Shown: positions 8,187 through 17,289, counted from the first letter of the stretch. The stretch is DNA of 64,000 nucleotides from Natronococcus sp. AD-5 (GCF_030734285.1 NZ_CP132294.1:372001-436000), one strand, 5' to 3'. Translations and numbers: made by a program. Notes: a model not told the origin generated them from the sequence alone.

Positions 8187-9968
8187 ATGAGTGCGCCATC
8201 GTATACCCTCGCCTGCAAACCCGCGATCGGACTGTACGGCCAGCACGATCCCAGCGCCGTCCTCTTCGAGAACGGGACTCCGATATTCGGCATCGAAGAG
8301 GAGCGGCTGACGCGGGACAAACACGCCGTCGATACGTTCCCCGAACAGGCGATCCGCGCGTGTCTCGAGCACCGCGATCTCGAACTCGCCGATCTCGAAC
8401 GAATCCTGCTGCCGTACGACCCGCGGCTGCGTTCCCGGATCCGACGACACTATCTCACCGACGCGATCACGGCACCGGGACTCGCCAGAAAGCTGTCCGC
8501 GCTCGAGCGAACGGTCGTCGACGAGGTTCGGGGCCAGTTCCTGCCGACGCGGCAGGTCGAGTCCCGCCTCGAGACGATCGGAACGCCGGTGCCTCCGGTG
8601 GAGTGTCGCTCGCACCACCGCTGTCACGCGGCGAGCGCGTTTCACCCGTCCGGGTTCGACGACGCGCTGGTGCTGACGATCGACGCGAAAGGCGAGTACG
8701 ACTCGACCGTCGTCTGGCGCGGCACCGAGGACGGGCTATCCCGGGTCCGCACGTACGACCACCCGAACAGTCTCGGCCTCTTTTTCGCGATCGTGACCGA
8801 GTATCTCGGCTACCGCATGTTCAACGGCGAGGGGAAGGTGATGGGGCTGGCGCCGTACGGCGAACGGCGACCGGAGATCGAACGGACGCTTCGCGGACTG
8901 ATCGACACCGGGGTCGACTACGACGTGACGGCGCTCACGAAACGGTGGGGAACGGGCTACGGCGTCGAGCGGCTCGAGGAGGCGTTCGACCGACCGCGCA
9001 ACGACGAGCCCGGCGAGTTCGACCGGTGGCAGAAGGACCTCGCGCACACGGCCCAGAAGCTCCTCGAGGAGACGGTCCGCGAGATCGTCGAGGCCTACGT
9101 CGGGGCCGCCCCGTCGAACGACGTCGCGCTCGCGGGCGGGGTCGCGTTGAACTGCAAACTCAACAAGCGAATCCGGGAACTGGACGTCGTCGACGACGCG
9201 TTCGTCCAGCCGGTCGCCCACGACGCGGGGCTCGCCCTCGGCGCCGGCTGGCTCGACCGGCGGCCGTCCGACGTCGAATCCCAAACGACGGTTTACTTCG
9301 GCCCCGAGTACGGGACCGACGAGATCGAGTCGCTGCTCGAGACCAACAAGATCGAGTACGCGAAGCCGGACGACCTCGAGCGCTACGTCGCCGAGCGGCT
9401 CGCCGACGGCGCGCTCGTCGGCTGGTTTCAGGGCCGACTCGAGATGGGGCCGCGCGCCCTCGGCGGCCGCAGCATCCTCGCCGATCCCCGGACCGCCGAG
9501 TCGCGCGACCGGGTCAACAGGTACGTCAAACACCGCGAGGAGTGGCGGCCGTTCGCGCCGTCGGTGCTCGAGTCGGCCGCCGAGGAGTACCTCGTCGACG
9601 GCCAGCCGGCGCCGTTCATGATCGACACCTTCGACGTCCGCGACGGGAAACTCGACGAACTCGCCGCCGTGATCCACCCGGCGGACGGCTCGACGCGACC
9701 CCAGACCGTCGCCCGCGAGCAGCATCCCCGATACCACCGGCTGCTCTCGGAGTTCGAGTCGATCACCGGCGTCCCCGTCGTCCTGAATACCTCCTTCAAC
9801 GACCGCGGGGAGCCGATCGTCAACACGCCGACGGAGGCGGTCAAGGACTTCTACGGGATGGGACTGGACGTGCTCGTCCTCGAGGACTGCGTCGTCGAGA
9901 AGCGGGCGGCGAAGACGGACGATGGCGAACGCGAGCGAGAGGCCATCGGCAGCAGTCCTGAGCAGTAG
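8187..9968 (+). CDS. NodU/CmcH-type carbamoyltransferase
   Basis: A 593-residue O-carbamoyltransferase that moves a carbamoyl group from carbamoyl phosphate via carbamoyl-adenylate onto a hydroxyl of a sugar or other metabolite. The N-terminal Kae1-like domain (about 1-360) shows the metal/ATP His motif HHRCHAASAF, NGEGKVMGLAPYG and ALAGGVALNCKLN. The C-terminal YrdC-like domain (about 380-570) shows EMGPRALGGRSILADPR, EEWRPFAPSV and NTSFNDRGEPIV. The length is normal for the family. No sugar-biosynthesis genes surround it, so the acceptor is unknown; envelope glycans or a secondary metabolite are possible. Confidence 0.93.
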   Translation: MSAPSYTLACKPAIGLYGQHDPSAVLFENGTPIFGIEEERLTRDKHAVDTFPEQAIRACLEHRDLELADLERILLPYDPRLRSRIRRHYLTDAITAPGLARKLSALERTVVDEVRGQFLPTRQVESRLETIGTPVPPVECRSHHRCHAASAFHPSGFDDALVLTIDAKGEYDSTVVWRGTEDGLSRVRTYDHPNSLGLFFAIVTEYLGYRMFNGEGKVMGLAPYGERRPEIERTLRGLIDTGVDYDVTALTKRWGTGYGVERLEEAFDRPRNDEPGEFDRWQKDLAHTAQKLLEETVREIVEAYVGAAPSNDVALAGGVALNCKLNKRIRELDVVDDAFVQPVAHDAGLALGAGWLDRRPSDVESQTTVYFGPEYGTDEIESLLETNKIEYAKPDDLERYVAERLADGALVGWFQGRLEMGPRALGGRSILADPRTAESRDRVNRYVKHREEWRPFAPSVLESAAEEYLVDGQPAPFMIDTFDVRDGKLDELAAVIHPADGSTRPQTVAREQHPRYHRLLSEFESITGVPVVLNTSFNDRGEPIVNTPTEAVKDFYGMGLDVLVLEDCVVEKRAAKTDDGEREREAIGSSPEQ

Positions 9969-10567
9969 GCTCGCCCGCGCCTCGCGGCGCGTGCCGAGTC
10001 GCGTCGAGCAGTGCGCGGCGCGCGGCGCCGCGGAACTGGCGAACGCGTTTCGCCCGTGAGTCCGAGCGAGACGCGGCTCGAAGCCGCGCGAGGGATGAGC
10101 GAATCGGTTGGGATGGATGTGGGAATCCCTCGTGTTCGCGCGTTCAGACCGCCTTTTCCCGGAATAACAGCGGGTAGCGGCACGGCTCCGTATTCGGACT
10201 ACCGTTGAAACGGCCGGTGCGTACAGGTTGAGGGGGTAACGGACGGGTGTATTATTTACCGGTATCCCTCAGTCGTCGAAAGCTGGAGGGTATTCGTTTC
10301 TCTCCCCGTCGTCTATCGAGTCTTCGTCGTCACCGACAACACGAATTATCGCAGCTTTCCAGGCTTCCGCGAATAGGCGGCTCATGAGCTGAATGAACAT
10401 ACCGTCTCGTATTTCTACGCTATGACGCACTATGTAATATTCTTACTATTTCACGAATCGTATCCGCTATAACAGACCTCCGCCGTTCAGTGTGCACTCT
10501 CTACGTAGCAGCTCGGAATATCACCAGCATCGGTACCGTGATAGGGCGGCCCTTCCCAGAGGCCAGT
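9969..10567. other. Intergenic region holding one small gene
   Basis: A 599-nt gap between the carbamoyltransferase gene and aroA. The first 300 nt carry GC-rich inverted repeats, including hairpin CGCGGCT-CGA-AGCCGCG at 10072-10088, and no coding sequence I can support. A 43-codon gene on the minus strand occupies 10269-10400. From 10401 to 10490 the sequence is AT-rich and promoter-like. Confidence 0.6.
10269..10400 (-). CDS. Small acidic amphipathic protein, 43 residues
   Basis: A 43-codon open frame from ATG (10400) to TGA (10269). The protein begins [19 protein letters not shown], an amphipathic and fairly hydrophobic helix, then [17 protein letters not shown] and a PPAFDD end. The composition switch from helix to acidic tail and the haloarchaeal codon choice look like a real gene, and AT-rich promoter-like sequence (AATATTACATA, about 10431-10441) lies upstream. 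A second in-frame ATG (MSRLF, 10385) is an alternative start. It could be a peripheral membrane microprotein; the function is unknown. Confidence 0.55.
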   Translation of the reverse strand: MFIQLMSRLFAEAWKAAIIRVVGDDEDSIDDGERNEYPPAFDD

Positions 10568-11860
10568 ATGGACGTCACGATCTCGCCGTCTCGAGTACAG
10601 GGACGGGCGCGGGCGCCGCCGTCGAAGAGCTACACCCACCGGGCGATCCTCGCCGCCGGCTACGCGGACGGCGCGACCGTCCGCGACCCGCTCTGGAGCG
10701 CCGACACGAAGGCGACCGCTCGAGCCGTCTCCCTGTTCGGCGGGAGCGTCGAACGAACGGCCGACGGTCCCCTCGAGGTCGAGGGCTTCGACGGGCGGCC
10801 CGGCGTTCCGGCGGACGTCATCGACTGCGAGAACAGCGGGACGACGATGCGGCTGGTCACCGCGGCGGCCGCGCTGGCCGACGGTACCTCGGTCCTCACC
10901 GGCGATTCGTCGCTTCGAAGTCGGCCGCAGGGCCCGCTGCTCGAGGCCATCGCCGACCTCGGCGGAGAAGCGTACAGCACCCGCGGAAACGGACGGGCGC
11001 CGCTGGTGGTCACCGGCCCGATCGCGGGCGACGAGGTGTCGATCCCCGGCGACGTCTCCTCGCAGTACGTCACCGCCCTGCTGATGGCCGGCGCGGCGAC
11101 CGACGAGGGGATCGAGATCGACCTCGAGACCGATCTCAAGTCGGCGCCCTACGTCGACATTACGCTCGAGGTGCTCGAGGACTTCGGCGTCGAGGCCCGC
11201 CGGACCGACGCCGGCTTCGCGGTCGAGGGCGGTCAGCGGTACGACCCCGCGGGCGGCGAGTACCGGGTTCCCGGCGACTTCTCGTCGATTTCGTACCTGC
11301 TCGCGGCGGGCGCGATCGCCGGCGACGAGGGCGTTCGCGTCGAGGGCGCACAGCCGAGCGCGCAGGGCGACAAAGCGATCGTCGACGTCGTCGAGCGGAT
11401 GGGCGCCGACGTCGACTGGGATCGTGAAGGCGGGACGATCGACGTCTCGGCGGCCGACCTCGAGGGGATCGAGGTGTCGGTCGAGGACACGCCGGACCTC
11501 CTGCCGACGATCGCCGCCCTCGGCGCGGTGGCCGACGGCGATACTCACATCGTCGACGCCGAGCACGTTCGCTACAAGGAGACCGACCGGGTGAGCGCGA
11601 TGGCCGAGGAGTTGGGCGAAATGGGCGTCGAGACGATCGAGGAACGGGATTCGCTGACGGTCCGCGGCTCCGAGTCGAACCTCGAGGGGGCCAGCGTCGA
11701 CGGCCGCGGCGACCACCGCATCGTGATGGCGCTCGCGCTGGCCGGACTGGCCGCCGCGGGCGAGACGACGATCGCGGGCGCGGAGCACGTCGACGTCTCG
11801 TTCCCGAACTTCTTCGACGCGCTCGAGGGGCTGGGGGCGACGCTCGAGCGCCGCGACTGA
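10568..11860 (+). CDS. aroA: 3-phosphoshikimate 1-carboxyvinyltransferase (EPSP synthase)
   Basis: A 430-residue enzyme that joins phosphoenolpyruvate to shikimate 3-phosphate in chorismate synthesis. [19 protein letters not shown] near the N-terminus is the shikimate-phosphate site, NSGTTMRLV is the conserved EPSP synthase signature, [12 protein letters not shown] and [15 protein letters not shown] follow, and [13 protein letters not shown] is near the end. The ATG at 10568 is chosen because the upstream in-frame extension lacks conserved residues. The protein has the normal length and all key motifs. The aroC gene lies 3 kb downstream on the same strand. Confidence 0.96.
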   Translation: MDVTISPSRVQGRARAPPSKSYTHRAILAAGYADGATVRDPLWSADTKATARAVSLFGGSVERTADGPLEVEGFDGRPGVPADVIDCENSGTTMRLVTAAAALADGTSVLTGDSSLRSRPQGPLLEAIADLGGEAYSTRGNGRAPLVVTGPIAGDEVSIPGDVSSQYVTALLMAGAATDEGIEIDLETDLKSAPYVDITLEVLEDFGVEARRTDAGFAVEGGQRYDPAGGEYRVPGDFSSISYLLAAGAIAGDEGVRVEGAQPSAQGDKAIVDVVERMGADVDWDREGGTIDVSAADLEGIEVSVEDTPDLLPTIAALGAVADGDTHIVDAEHVRYKETDRVSAMAEELGEMGVETIEERDSLTVRGSESNLEGASVDGRGDHRIVMALALAGLAAAGETTIAGAEHVDVSFPNFFDALEGLGATLERRD

Positions 11861-11900
11861 CGGCGCGGGCTCGGTTTCGATCGCCGATCGAGTGCCCTTC

Positions 11901-11981
11901 ATACCGTCGGCTGGAACCCGTTTTCGGGACAACCGCGAACCGACTTCGTTTGTCCCGGGAAATCGTTCCAGCCGACGGTAT
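11901..11981. repeat. 81-bp imperfect inverted repeat between convergent genes
   Basis: The first 17 bases (11901-11917, ATACCGTCGGCTGGAAC) are perfectly repeated in inverse at 11965-11981. Inner arms CGGGACAA (11925-11932) and TTGTCCCG (11950-11957) extend the pairing, so two 32-nt arms match at 27 positions around a 17-nt loop. The right arm ends on the first base of the stop codon of the GNAT gene. It may be a bidirectional terminator between aroA and the GNAT gene, or a dispersed palindromic repeat. Confidence 0.8.
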
Positions 11982-12712
11982 CAGAAGGAGTACGCCATCA
12001 GCACCTCGTCGACGAACCGATCGTCGATCGTGTAGTGGTTCTTGCGGATCCCTTCGGTGTGCCAGCCGTGGTCTTCGAGGAAGGCGAGCGCTTCGTCGTT
12101 GGTCGCCGGAACGCTGTTGTAGACCTTGCGATACCCGTTCGCCTCGGCCCAGTCGAGTCCCCGCGAGAGGAGCGTGCTCCCGACACCCCGTCTGCGATGG
12201 CCCGGCCGGACGCCGACGGTGAGCTGGGCCGTCTCGTGGCGCTTTTCCACCTGCGGCAGATCGAGGTGCACCCATCCGACGACCGACTCGTCCGCCGTGG
12301 CGACGAAGAACACCCGCGACTCCACGGTGTTGTGGCGCGTCACCGCGTCCTCGTACAGCAGCTGTTCGGCGACGGTTTCCGCGACGACGTAGGTCTCCCT
12401 CGAGGTCACCTCCCGAATCGCGTCGACGAGGCCGTCGAAGTCCCTGTTCTGCGCGGGGCGGATGAGGTAGGTGGTCTCGTCGGTCTCGTACTCCTCGACG
12501 GAGCCGACGTCGAGCGCGAGCCGGATGGTGCCGCCCGTCTCCTCGAGGTACCCCTTCGATTTCAGATCGCCGAGTTCCGCGCGAAACCGGTCCGGCGGAA
12601 GCGACGTCAGTTCTCGAACCCGATGTCGAGCCGCCGTTCCGTGCCGTTCGACGTACTGGTAGATCGTTTTGCTCGCCTCGCTCTCGAACGTCGGCCGTTC
12701 GGGCGCGTGCAT
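11981..12712 (-). CDS. HTH-GNAT fusion: acetyltransferase with N-terminal winged helix
   Basis: A 243-residue protein. Residues about 10-65 (TIYQYVERHGTAARHRVREL ... LKSKGYLEETGG) read as a small winged-helix domain. Residues about 85-243 form a GNAT N-acetyltransferase domain with the acetyl-CoA loop VGVRPGHRRRGVGSTLL and the typical SVPATNDEALAFLEDHGW. The acceptor is unknown. The stop codon abuts a long inverted repeat shared with aroA. The fusion suggests an acetyltransferase that binds nucleic acid or another protein through the wHTH part. Confidence 0.85.
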   Translation of the reverse strand: MHAPERPTFESEASKTIYQYVERHGTAARHRVRELTSLPPDRFRAELGDLKSKGYLEETGGTIRLALDVGSVEEYETDETTYLIRPAQNRDFDGLVDAIREVTSRETYVVAETVAEQLLYEDAVTRHNTVESRVFFVATADESVVGWVHLDLPQVEKRHETAQLTVGVRPGHRRRGVGSTLLSRGLDWAEANGYRKVYNSVPATNDEALAFLEDHGWHTEGIRKNHYTIDDRFVDEVLMAYSF

Positions 12713-12829
12713 AGCCGCTCATTCGCAGACGTCCGGCATAGATTTTGCTATTTGTTACCTTTTAACACAGGGCGTCGGTCTCGTTCGATCGGCGGTGGTA
12801 CTTTCTCGCACGGGTACGTCGAGACGAGT

Positions 12830-14098
12830 ATGCGCACCGACCTCGAGTCGCGGCTCCGAGAGGAGCTGTCCGAGGGGCCGTACCTGTTTCCCGACTACGG
12901 CGGGTACTGCTTCGCCGGCGTTCCGGAGACGGCGCTGTCGCCGCTCGACGGCGGCTTCGACCGGCGGCTTCCCGCCGACGTCTTCGCGGGCGTCGAGACG
13001 GACGTCGACAACGTCGTTCTGTTCCTTCTCGACGGCTTCGGCTACGAGCACTGGCGGGAGTACTGCGGGGAGCAGGAATTCCTTTCGACGCTCGCCGATC
13101 GCGGCACGGTGACGCCGCTGACGGCGATCTACCCCTCCGAGACGGCCGCGGCGTTGACGACGGTTCACACCGGCCGACCGCCGGTCGAACACGGGCTGCT
13201 CGGCTGGTTCCAGTACCTCGAGTCCGCCGAGCGGATCGTCGAGACGCTCCCGTTTACGACCCTCGACGGCGAGGCGCTCGCGGACGTATCGCCCGCGTCG
13301 GACGCGCGAGAGCTGTTCGAGGGGGGGACGATCTACCGGCGCGCGCAGGAGGCGGGGATCGACAGCTACGCGATCCAGCCCGCGGAATTCGTCGACTCGG
13401 GGTACACGCGGAAAACGGCCGTCGGCGCGGAACGCATCGGTTACGACGCCCCGGCCGACCTCGCCCCGTCGATCCGACGGGCCCTCGAGAACTCCTCGAA
13501 CCGGACCTACGTCTACGCCTACGATCCGACGATCGACGCCGTCTCCCACGCCGAGGGGACGGGCACCGAGCGCTACCGGACGAACCTCGAGGCGATCCTC
13601 GAACGCCTGCGTCGCGAACTGATCGATCGGCTCGATCCCGACGTCGCGGCGCGGACGCTGCTGCTGGTGACGGCCGACCACGGCATCGTCGACACCGTTC
13701 CGGAGGAGAACGTCGACGCGACCGAGTGGGACGACTGGCCGGCGTTACGGGAGACGTTCCGGCGCGACGCCGCGGGCGAACCGCGCCTGCCGACCGGCAG
13801 CCCGCGGAACGTCCACTTTCACGTCCGGCCGGATCGAGTTCGGGAGGCGCGGGCGCTCCTCGGGTCGAATCTGGAGGGGCGGACGTTCACGCGGGAGGAG
13901 GCGCTCGAGCGCGACCTGTTCGGTCCGGGGACGCCCTCGTCGCTGTTCGAGCGCCGGTGCGGCGACCTGATCGCCGTCCACCGGAATCGAGGGATGTGGT
14001 GGGGGGAGATGGAGTCGATCGGGATGCACGGCGGGCTCGCGCGCGAGGAGATGCTGGTTCCGCTCGCCGCGGCGCGCCTCGACGCGCTGCGGGGGTAG
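12830..14098 (+). CDS. Alkaline-phosphatase superfamily phosphodiesterase/nucleotide pyrophosphatase-like protein
   Basis: A 422-residue member of the type I phosphodiesterase/nucleotide pyrophosphatase family. NVVLFLLDGFGYEHW holds the first metal Asp, YPSETAAALTTVHTG carries the Thr/Ser nucleophile region and a second conserved segment, and LLVTADHGIVDT carries the DHG metal ligands near the C-terminal half. There is no signal peptide, so it acts in the cytoplasm. The ATG at 12830 is preferred over the long upstream open frame, which overlaps the divergent GNAT gene. The substrate is not evident. Confidence 0.88.
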   Translation: MRTDLESRLREELSEGPYLFPDYGGYCFAGVPETALSPLDGGFDRRLPADVFAGVETDVDNVVLFLLDGFGYEHWREYCGEQEFLSTLADRGTVTPLTAIYPSETAAALTTVHTGRPPVEHGLLGWFQYLESAERIVETLPFTTLDGEALADVSPASDARELFEGGTIYRRAQEAGIDSYAIQPAEFVDSGYTRKTAVGAERIGYDAPADLAPSIRRALENSSNRTYVYAYDPTIDAVSHAEGTGTERYRTNLEAILERLRRELIDRLDPDVAARTLLLVTADHGIVDTVPEENVDATEWDDWPALRETFRRDAAGEPRLPTGSPRNVHFHVRPDRVREARALLGSNLEGRTFTREEALERDLFGPGTPSSLFERRCGDLIAVHRNRGMWWGEMESIGMHGGLAREEMLVPLAAARLDALRG

Positions 14099-14101
14099 CC
14101 G

Positions 14102-14626
14102 TCATCCGCCGTTCGGGCAGTCGCCCCCGTCGGGAAGCGTCGCGGTGCTGAGACGGGTTCCGTCGCCGACGTAGATCTCGGTTCCCGGACACGGTTCGTC
14201 GAACCAGTCCCCCTCGAGTTCGAGCGGTCCGGTCACCGTGGCCCCGGCTTCCTCTCCGTCGACGCTGACCGTCAGGAAGTACCGGTTCCGAGTTCGTAAT
14301 TCGACGACCGCGTGGGCTTCGGGCGCCAGCTCCCTGGCCGCTTCGAACGGTCCCGGCTCGACCTCGAGGCCGATCGATCGCGCCTCGTCGGCGAGGTTCC
14401 AGAGGCGGACCCGGTGGATCGGATCGTCATCGAGGGTCGACCCGACTCCTCCGACGGCGACCGGTTCGCCGGGATCGGACGGCGGTTCGCGAGGTCCGTC
14501 GTCGCGATCGACGCGCGTCTCGTCCGTCTCTCCGCCGAACGGGGTCGAACCGGAGGCGGAGGAGAGACAGCCGCCGAGGGTACCCAGCGGGACGGCCGCG
14601 GCGGCGAGGCCCGTTCGTCGTTTCAC
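14102..14626 (-). CDS. Lipoprotein of unknown function
   Basis: A 174-residue secreted lipoprotein. From the GTG at 14626 the N-terminus reads MKRRTGLAAAAVPLGTLGGCLSS: a basic start, a hydrophobic core and a lipobox LGGC at residues about 17-20. An Asp/Gly/Pro-rich linker and a beta-rich domain (HRVRLWNLADEARSIGLEV, NRYFLTVSVDGEEAG) follow. A single later Cys pair (CPGTEIY and the terminal DCPNGG) could form a disulfide. A TTTATTCG box lies about 26 nt upstream. It ends 4 nt from the convergent phosphodiesterase stop. Confidence 0.75.
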   Translation of the reverse strand: MKRRTGLAAAAVPLGTLGGCLSSASGSTPFGGETDETRVDRDDGPREPPSDPGEPVAVGGVGSTLDDDPIHRVRLWNLADEARSIGLEVEPGPFEAARELAPEAHAVVELRTRNRYFLTVSVDGEEAGATVTGPLELEGDWFDEPCPGTEIYVGDGTRLSTATLPDGGDCPNGG

Positions 14627-14832
14627 GTGACCGAAGACTGAACGAACGAATAAAGCCGTTCGGTACACTACAGCGGTCTTTTCACCGTCATCGTACCGGT
14701 TCGTGAGCCGTCCGTCCAGCCGCTAATTCGCGGCGTTCCGGCGACGCGAGAGGGAACCGACGCGGGGCGTCGCGCTGGGCGGGCCGCGTCGGGACGATCG
14801 TCAGGTCACAACGGGGACGGCCGCCTCGTCCC

Positions 14833-14864
14833 TATAAACTCGGGGCCGGGCCCAGCGTACGCTG
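14833..14864 (+). promoter_or_regulatory. aroC promoter with palindrome at the expected start site
   Basis: TATAAA at 14833-14838 is followed 14 nt later by the perfect palindrome CAGCGTACGCTG (14853-14864), which covers the position where transcription should begin. This would give an approximately 60-nt leader before the aroC ATG. A weaker CCATAAG at about 14889-14895 could drive a shorter transcript. Confidence 0.45.
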
Positions 14865-14920
14865 CCCGATCTTGCGCCTATCCTGCACCCATAAGTGCAC
14901 GCGTCTCCGAAGGGGAGCCA

Positions 14921-16072
14921 ATGAACGGCAACCGCTTCGGTCGCCTCTTCCAGGTGACCACGTTCGGCGAGAGCCACGGGGAGGCGATGGGCTGTACCGT
15001 CTCGGGCTGCCCCGCCGGCCTCGAGCTTTCCGAGGAAGACATCCAGGAGGACCTCGATCGACGCAAGCCGGGCCAGTCGATGATCACGACCAGCCGCGGC
15101 GAACCCGACGCCGTCTCCATCAAGTCCGGCATCCAGGACGGCTACACGACGGGGACCCCGATCGGGCTGGTCATCCAGAACAAGGACGCCCGCTCGGGCA
15201 AGTACGAACCCTTCATCACCGCGCCGCGACCCAGTCACGGCGACTTCACCTACTCCGCGAAGTTCGGGACGCGCAACTGGGGCGGCGGCGGCCGCTCCTC
15301 GGCGCGCGAGACCGTCAACTGGGTCGCCGCGGGGGCGATCGCGAAGAAGCTCCTCGCCCGCGAGGGGATCGAACTCAAGGCCCACGTCAACCAGATCGGC
15401 GACGTCGAGGCGCCCGAGGTGAGCTTCGAGGAGATCAAAGCGCACAGCGAGGAGAACGACGTCCGGTGTGCCCACCCCGAAACCGCCGAGGAGATGCAGG
15501 AACTCATCGAGGAGTACCAGGAGGAAGGCGACTCCATCGGCGGGAGCATCTACTTCGAGGCCCGGGGCGTCCCCGTCGGCCTCGGCGCGCCCCGCTTCGA
15601 CTCGCTCTCCGCGCGTCTCGGCCGGGCCATGATGGCGGTTCCGGCGACGACGGCCTTCGAGTTCGGCCTCGGCACCGAGGCCGCCGAGTGGACCGGCAAG
15701 GAGCGAAACGACGACTGGGAGTTCGACGACGAGGGTAATCCGACTCCCGTCGAGAACGACCACGGCGGCATCCAGGGCGGCATCTCGAGCGGCGAACCGA
15801 TCTACGGCGAGGTGACGCTGCACGCGCCGACGTCGATCCCGAAGAGCCAGCAGACGGCCGACTGGGAGACCGGCGAGATCAAGGAAGAGCAGGTCATCGG
15901 CCGCCACGACCCCGTCCTGCCGCCGCGGGGGGTGCCGGTCGTCGAGGCGATGCTGGCGCTGACGCTGGTCGACTTCATGCTGCTGTCGGGCCGGATCAAC
16001 CCCGACCGCGTCGACGATCGACCCGGCGAGTACGACACGGATTACCACCCGAGCAACCCGCGAAACGAGTAG
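14921..16072 (+). CDS. aroC: Chorismate synthase
   Basis: A 383-residue enzyme that converts EPSP to chorismate using reduced FMN. The start MNGNRFGRLFQVTTFGESHG is the family signature, RPSHGDFTYSAKFGTRNWGGGGRSSARET contains the second signature, and DHGGIQGGISSGEPI the third; all are intact. The length is normal. It is the last common step to aromatic amino acids and pairs functionally with aroA in this window. Confidence 0.97.
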   Translation: MNGNRFGRLFQVTTFGESHGEAMGCTVSGCPAGLELSEEDIQEDLDRRKPGQSMITTSRGEPDAVSIKSGIQDGYTTGTPIGLVIQNKDARSGKYEPFITAPRPSHGDFTYSAKFGTRNWGGGGRSSARETVNWVAAGAIAKKLLAREGIELKAHVNQIGDVEAPEVSFEEIKAHSEENDVRCAHPETAEEMQELIEEYQEEGDSIGGSIYFEARGVPVGLGAPRFDSLSARLGRAMMAVPATTAFEFGLGTEAAEWTGKERNDDWEFDDEGNPTPVENDHGGIQGGISSGEPIYGEVTLHAPTSIPKSQQTADWETGEIKEEQVIGRHDPVLPPRGVPVVEAMLALTLVDFMLLSGRINPDRVDDRPGEYDTDYHPSNPRNE

Positions 16073-16194
16073 CGAATCCCCGCGAACTCGGGCGGTCCCA
16101 CGGGTCCGCGTCTCCGACCCGCACTACCTCGTTGTAACGCCGTGTGGTAGTCACTAGCACTTATGGTTGACGCTGTGGAACTGCTTGCCGTACC

Positions 16195-17289
16195 ATGGGT
16201 GACTTTGACTTACAAAATCCGGGCGGCCGGATAGAGGCCTTGCGGCGGATGGTAACGATTCGCGCGTTCGACGAGGAGGCGGGCGACCGATTCGCGGACG
16301 GCGAGATTCCGGGATTCGTCCACCTCTACATCGGAGAGGAGGCGGTCGGCGTCGGGACCTGCGCGGCGCTCGAGGACGACGATTACATCGCGAGCACCCA
16401 CCGCGGCCACGGCCACTGCATCGCGAAGGGCCTGGATCCGAAGTACATGATGGCCGAACTGTACGGCAAGGCCGAGGGCTACTGCAACGGGAAAGGCGGC
16501 TCGATGCACATCGCCGACGTCGACGCCGGAATGCTCGGCGCGAACGGGATCGTCGGCGCCGGACCGCCGCTCGCGACCGGCGCGGCGCTGTCGATCGACT
16601 ACCAGGATCGCGACCAGGTCGCCGTCGGCTTCCTCGGCGACGGCGCCGTCGCGCAGGGACAGGTTCACGAGGCCGTCAACCTCGCGGCGACCTGGGACCT
16701 GCCGGCGATCTTCGTCGTCGAGAACAACCAGTACGGCGAGGCGACGCCGATGGAGAAACAGCACAACGTCGACAACCTGAGCGACACCGCACAGGCCCAC
16801 GACATTCCGGGGTTGACCGTCGACGGCATGGACGTTACCGCGGTCGCGGAGGCCGTCGCCGAGGCTCGAGAGCGCGCCACCGCCGGCGGAGGACCGACGC
16901 TCGTCGAGGCCGAGACGTACCGGTACCGCGGCCACTACGAGGGCGACGAGGAGCCCTACCGGGACGACGAGGAGATCGAGCGCTGGAAGGACCGCGACGC
17001 GATCGCGGCGTTCAAACGGCGGCTGATCGAGCGGGGCGAACTGACCGCCGAGGAGTTCGACGACCTCGAGGCCGAGGCCGAGGCCGAAATCGAGGCGGCG
17101 ATCGAGTACGCCCAGGAGGCCGACGAGCCGACCCCTGACGAAGCGTACGACGATATGTTCGCCGAGACGCCGCCGGAGATCGAACGGTTCGCGACGGCCG
17201 CCCGGACGGACGGTGGTGAGCGAATCGGAGGTTCGCGATCCTCGTCGGAGCGCAGCTCCGACGGCGGCCGCCCCGGAGGTGAGCGATAA
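16195..17289 (+). CDS. TPP-dependent 2-oxoacid/acetoin dehydrogenase E1 alpha subunit
   Basis: A 364-residue alpha subunit of a branched-chain/acetoin-type dehydrogenase complex, which decarboxylates the substrate on thiamine diphosphate. STHRGHGHCIAKG, GKGGSMHI (99-106), GDGAVAQG (148-155) and NNQYGEATP (177-185) give the TPP/Mg site. It is closest in feel to acetoin or pyruvate-type E1. The last 21 residues (starting IGGSRSSSERSS) are encoded by an apparent 63-bp insertion between 9-bp repeats; without it the protein would end RTDGGER. The stop overlaps the ATG of the beta-subunit gene by one base, indicating coupled translation. Confidence 0.92.
   Translation: MGDFDLQNPGGRIEALRRMVTIRAFDEEAGDRFADGEIPGFVHLYIGEEAVGVGTCAALEDDDYIASTHRGHGHCIAKGLDPKYMMAELYGKAEGYCNGKGGSMHIADVDAGMLGANGIVGAGPPLATGAALSIDYQDRDQVAVGFLGDGAVAQGQVHEAVNLAATWDLPAIFVVENNQYGEATPMEKQHNVDNLSDTAQAHDIPGLTVDGMDVTAVAEAVAEARERATAGGGPTLVEAETYRYRGHYEGDEEPYRDDEEIERWKDRDAIAAFKRRLIERGELTAEEFDDLEAEAEAEIEAAIEYAQEADEPTPDEAYDDMFAETPPEIERFATAARTDGGERIGGSRSSSERSSDGGRPGGER
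17215..17286 (+). repeat. 63-bp in-frame insertion bounded by 9-bp direct repeats
   Basis: GGTGAGCGA occurs at 17215-17223 and again at 17278-17286 (12 nt each with one mismatch if extended leftward). The 63-bp period keeps the E1 alpha frame and recreates its stop codon. The inserted part holds an 8-bp palindrome GTCGGAGC-GCA-GCTCCGAC (17244-17262). The right copy also contains the GGAGGTGA ribosome-binding sequence of the next gene. Confidence 0.7.
17275..17282 (+). promoter_or_regulatory. Strong Shine-Dalgarno GGAGGTGA for the E1 beta gene
   Basis: A near-perfect anti-16S-complementary sequence ends 6 nt before the ATG at 17289, inside the end of the alpha gene. It supports re-initiation at the overlapping start. 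Confidence 0.7.
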
